A DNA stretch of 16,244 nucleotides. It comes from Flavobacteriaceae bacterium (GTDB lineage: Bacteria > Bacteroidota > Bacteroidia > Flavobacteriales > Flavobacteriaceae). The notes beneath the pieces are model-generated. The model did not search any database. It worked only from the letters and a program-made list of their open reading frames with translations, and was not told the origin of the DNA. This document shows, in pieces, positions 15,382-16,244 of this stretch (positions are counted from its first letter, which is position 1; each line of letters opens with the position of its first letter). The DNA lies in NCBI GenBank assembly GCA_023700885.1, contig JAMPYA010000033.1:1-16244 (forward strand), read 5' to 3'. Both the position numbers and the translations under genes were made by a program.

Positions 15382-15882
15382 TTGAAAAGATACTATATAC
15401 TTATTGTTTTATGTTTAGCTTTTACGGTTACATCGGCTAAATCATTGTCTTATAAAGTAGTTTCTGATACTTTAGTTGAATTTAAATTAGACTCTTTAAA
15501 GTTAATTTCTTATCAAGAAATATTAGAAAAACAATTTGAAAAGTATGACCATGTTAAATATCGTTATGCAGGAAGAAGTGAAAAAGGTTTTGATTGTTCT
15601 GGATTTGTAGGTACTGTTTTTCAAAATCTATTCGAAATTAAACTGCCACGTTCATCTAGTGAAATGGTTAATATTGGAAAAGAAATTCCGAAAGAACAAC
15701 TACAAATAGGCGATTTAGTTATTTTTAAACCTCCAGGGTATAGTCATGTAGGTATCTATTTAGGTAATGGTGTATTTATGCATAGTTCTACAAAATTAGG
15801 AGTAACCAAGTCATCAATTGACAGCACTTATTGGAAAAAATATTATAAAACGTCTAGGCGTGTTTTAACCTCAAATTTGTAA
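15382..15882 (+). CDS. Exported NlpC/P60 (C40) cell-wall peptidase, TTG start
   Basis: A 166-residue papain-like peptidase of the NlpC/P60 family, which typically cuts the gamma-D-Glu-diamino acid or nearby bonds in peptidoglycan. A signal peptide (about 1-19, MKRYYILIVLCLAFTVTSA) leads to a short spacer and then the catalytic domain: FDCSGF (70-75; nucleophile Cys72), GDLVIF (110-115), SHVGIYLG (121-128; His122) and FMHSS (132-136; third polar residue His134). The triad is complete. Cys11 is within the hydrophobic core and not in a lipobox, so a soluble periplasmic enzyme is likely. The start must be TTG at 15382: the preceding in-frame codons are GGT and the stop of the methyltransferase gene, and the next Met (95) comes after the catalytic Cys. 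Translation probably depends on coupling to the upstream gene. The M48 protease gene begins directly after its stop with no gap. Confidence 0.92.
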   Translation: MKRYYILIVLCLAFTVTSAKSLSYKVVSDTLVEFKLDSLKLISYQEILEKQFEKYDHVKYRYAGRSEKGFDCSGFVGTVFQNLFEIKLPRSSSEMVNIGKEIPKEQLQIGDLVIFKPPGYSHVGIYLGNGVFMHSSTKLGVTKSSIDSTYWKKYYKTSRRVLTSNL

Positions 15883-16244
15883 ATGACAGCAACTATTGTG
15901 TTTTACGGAATTATCGGAATACTAATTTTAAATTTTGTTTTCGATAAATGGTTAGATTATTTGAATTATCAACATTTTGGTGATGAAATTCCGAATGAAC
16001 TTAAAGATGTTTATAATGAAGAGCAATATTTAAAATCTCAAAATTATAAAAAGGAAACCTATCATTTTTCTCTTTTGATTTCAATAATTTCCTTTGTAAC
16101 AATTTTAGTGTTTTTAGGGTTTGACGGATTTGCATTTGTAGATAGAATTTCAAGAAATATTACCACCAATGAAATTCTGATTTCTTTATTGTTTTTCGGA
16201 ATATTATCGATTGGAAGTACTATTTTAACTACTCCTATCTCCTA
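15883..16244 (+). CDS. M48-family (Ste24/CAAX protease-like) membrane metallopeptidase, N-terminal part
   Basis: The first 120 codons of a gene running off the window. Hydrophobic segments at about 4-20, 62-80 and 98-115, and the stretch FDKWLDYLNYQHFGDEIPNEL (20-40) followed by DVYNEEQYLKSQNYKKETY (42-60), match the N-terminal region of Ste24-like M48 peptidases, integral membrane zinc proteases. The catalytic HExxH lies later in the family and is outside the window, so activity cannot be judged. The ATG directly follows the NlpC/P60 stop (TAAATG), so the two are certainly one transcript and probably coupled. A link to envelope protein quality control is inferred from the family only. Confidence 0.82.
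   Translation, partial: MTATIVFYGIIGILILNFVFDKWLDYLNYQHFGDEIPNELKDVYNEEQYLKSQNYKKETYHFSLLISIISFVTILVFLGFDGFAFVDRISRNITTNEILISLLFFGILSIGSTILTTPIS

Noticed and set aside
1..16244. A CRISPR array, phage module, toxin-antitoxin pair, restriction or other defence system
   Set aside because: No regularly spaced repeats and no proteins of these types were seen; all long reading frames are explained by the genes listed.

Overview
The window looks like chromosomal DNA from a member of the Flavobacteriia (Bacteroidota). The signs are low GC with strongly A/T-biased codon use, a BshA-type bacillithiol glycosyltransferase, a split transketolase, a DUF3810 membrane protein, a short proline dehydrogenase of the Bacteroidota type, and gene starts with almost no Shine-Dalgarno signal. 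Several starts are instead preceded by the Bacteroidota -7 promoter element TAnnTTTG, 16-19 nt before the ATG. I cannot assign a genus.

Left part (1-3918, minus strand): a proline dehydrogenase gene is followed after 1 nt by a membrane-anchored metallophosphoesterase gene. Next, after 66 nt with its own promoter, comes typA/bipA, whose last part (about 125 codons) is cut by the window edge. aroB (4006-5067, plus) is divergent from the proline dehydrogenase and converges tail to tail with bshA (minus), their stop codons overlapping.

Middle (6198-8882, minus strand): between bshA and the transketolase N-terminal subunit gene lies the most unusual stretch. It is a 179-bp, nearly full-length palindrome with imperfect 17-bp terminal inverted repeats and a central 11-bp hairpin, flanked by a perfect 9-bp direct repeat (TTATTTAAA). 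It looks like a MITE-like insertion in the upstream region of bshA. The transketolase gene has a clear promoter and a clear intrinsic terminator, but its C-terminal partner gene is not here. dnaB lies upstream of it.

Right part (9021-16244, plus strand): a DUF3810 membrane protein with an HExxH motif, then two exported amidohydrolase-family proteins. The first (1008 aa) joins a degenerate amidohydrolase half to an intact one; the second (436 aa) is also degenerate. An intrinsic terminator runs directly into the promoter of a tightly packed set: a SpoU/TrmH-family RNA methyltransferase, an exported NlpC/P60 peptidase that must start at TTG, and an M48 (Ste24-like) protease cut by the window end.

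Most of the window is ordinary housekeeping and envelope gene content. No CRISPR array, tRNA, rRNA, transposase, phage module or recognisable defence system was seen. The points most worth a second look are the insertion-like palindrome upstream of bshA and the mix of active and degenerate amidohydrolase domains. No stretch longer than 300 bases lacks a gene; the longest gap is 6198-6460, which holds the palindromic element and the transketolase terminator.
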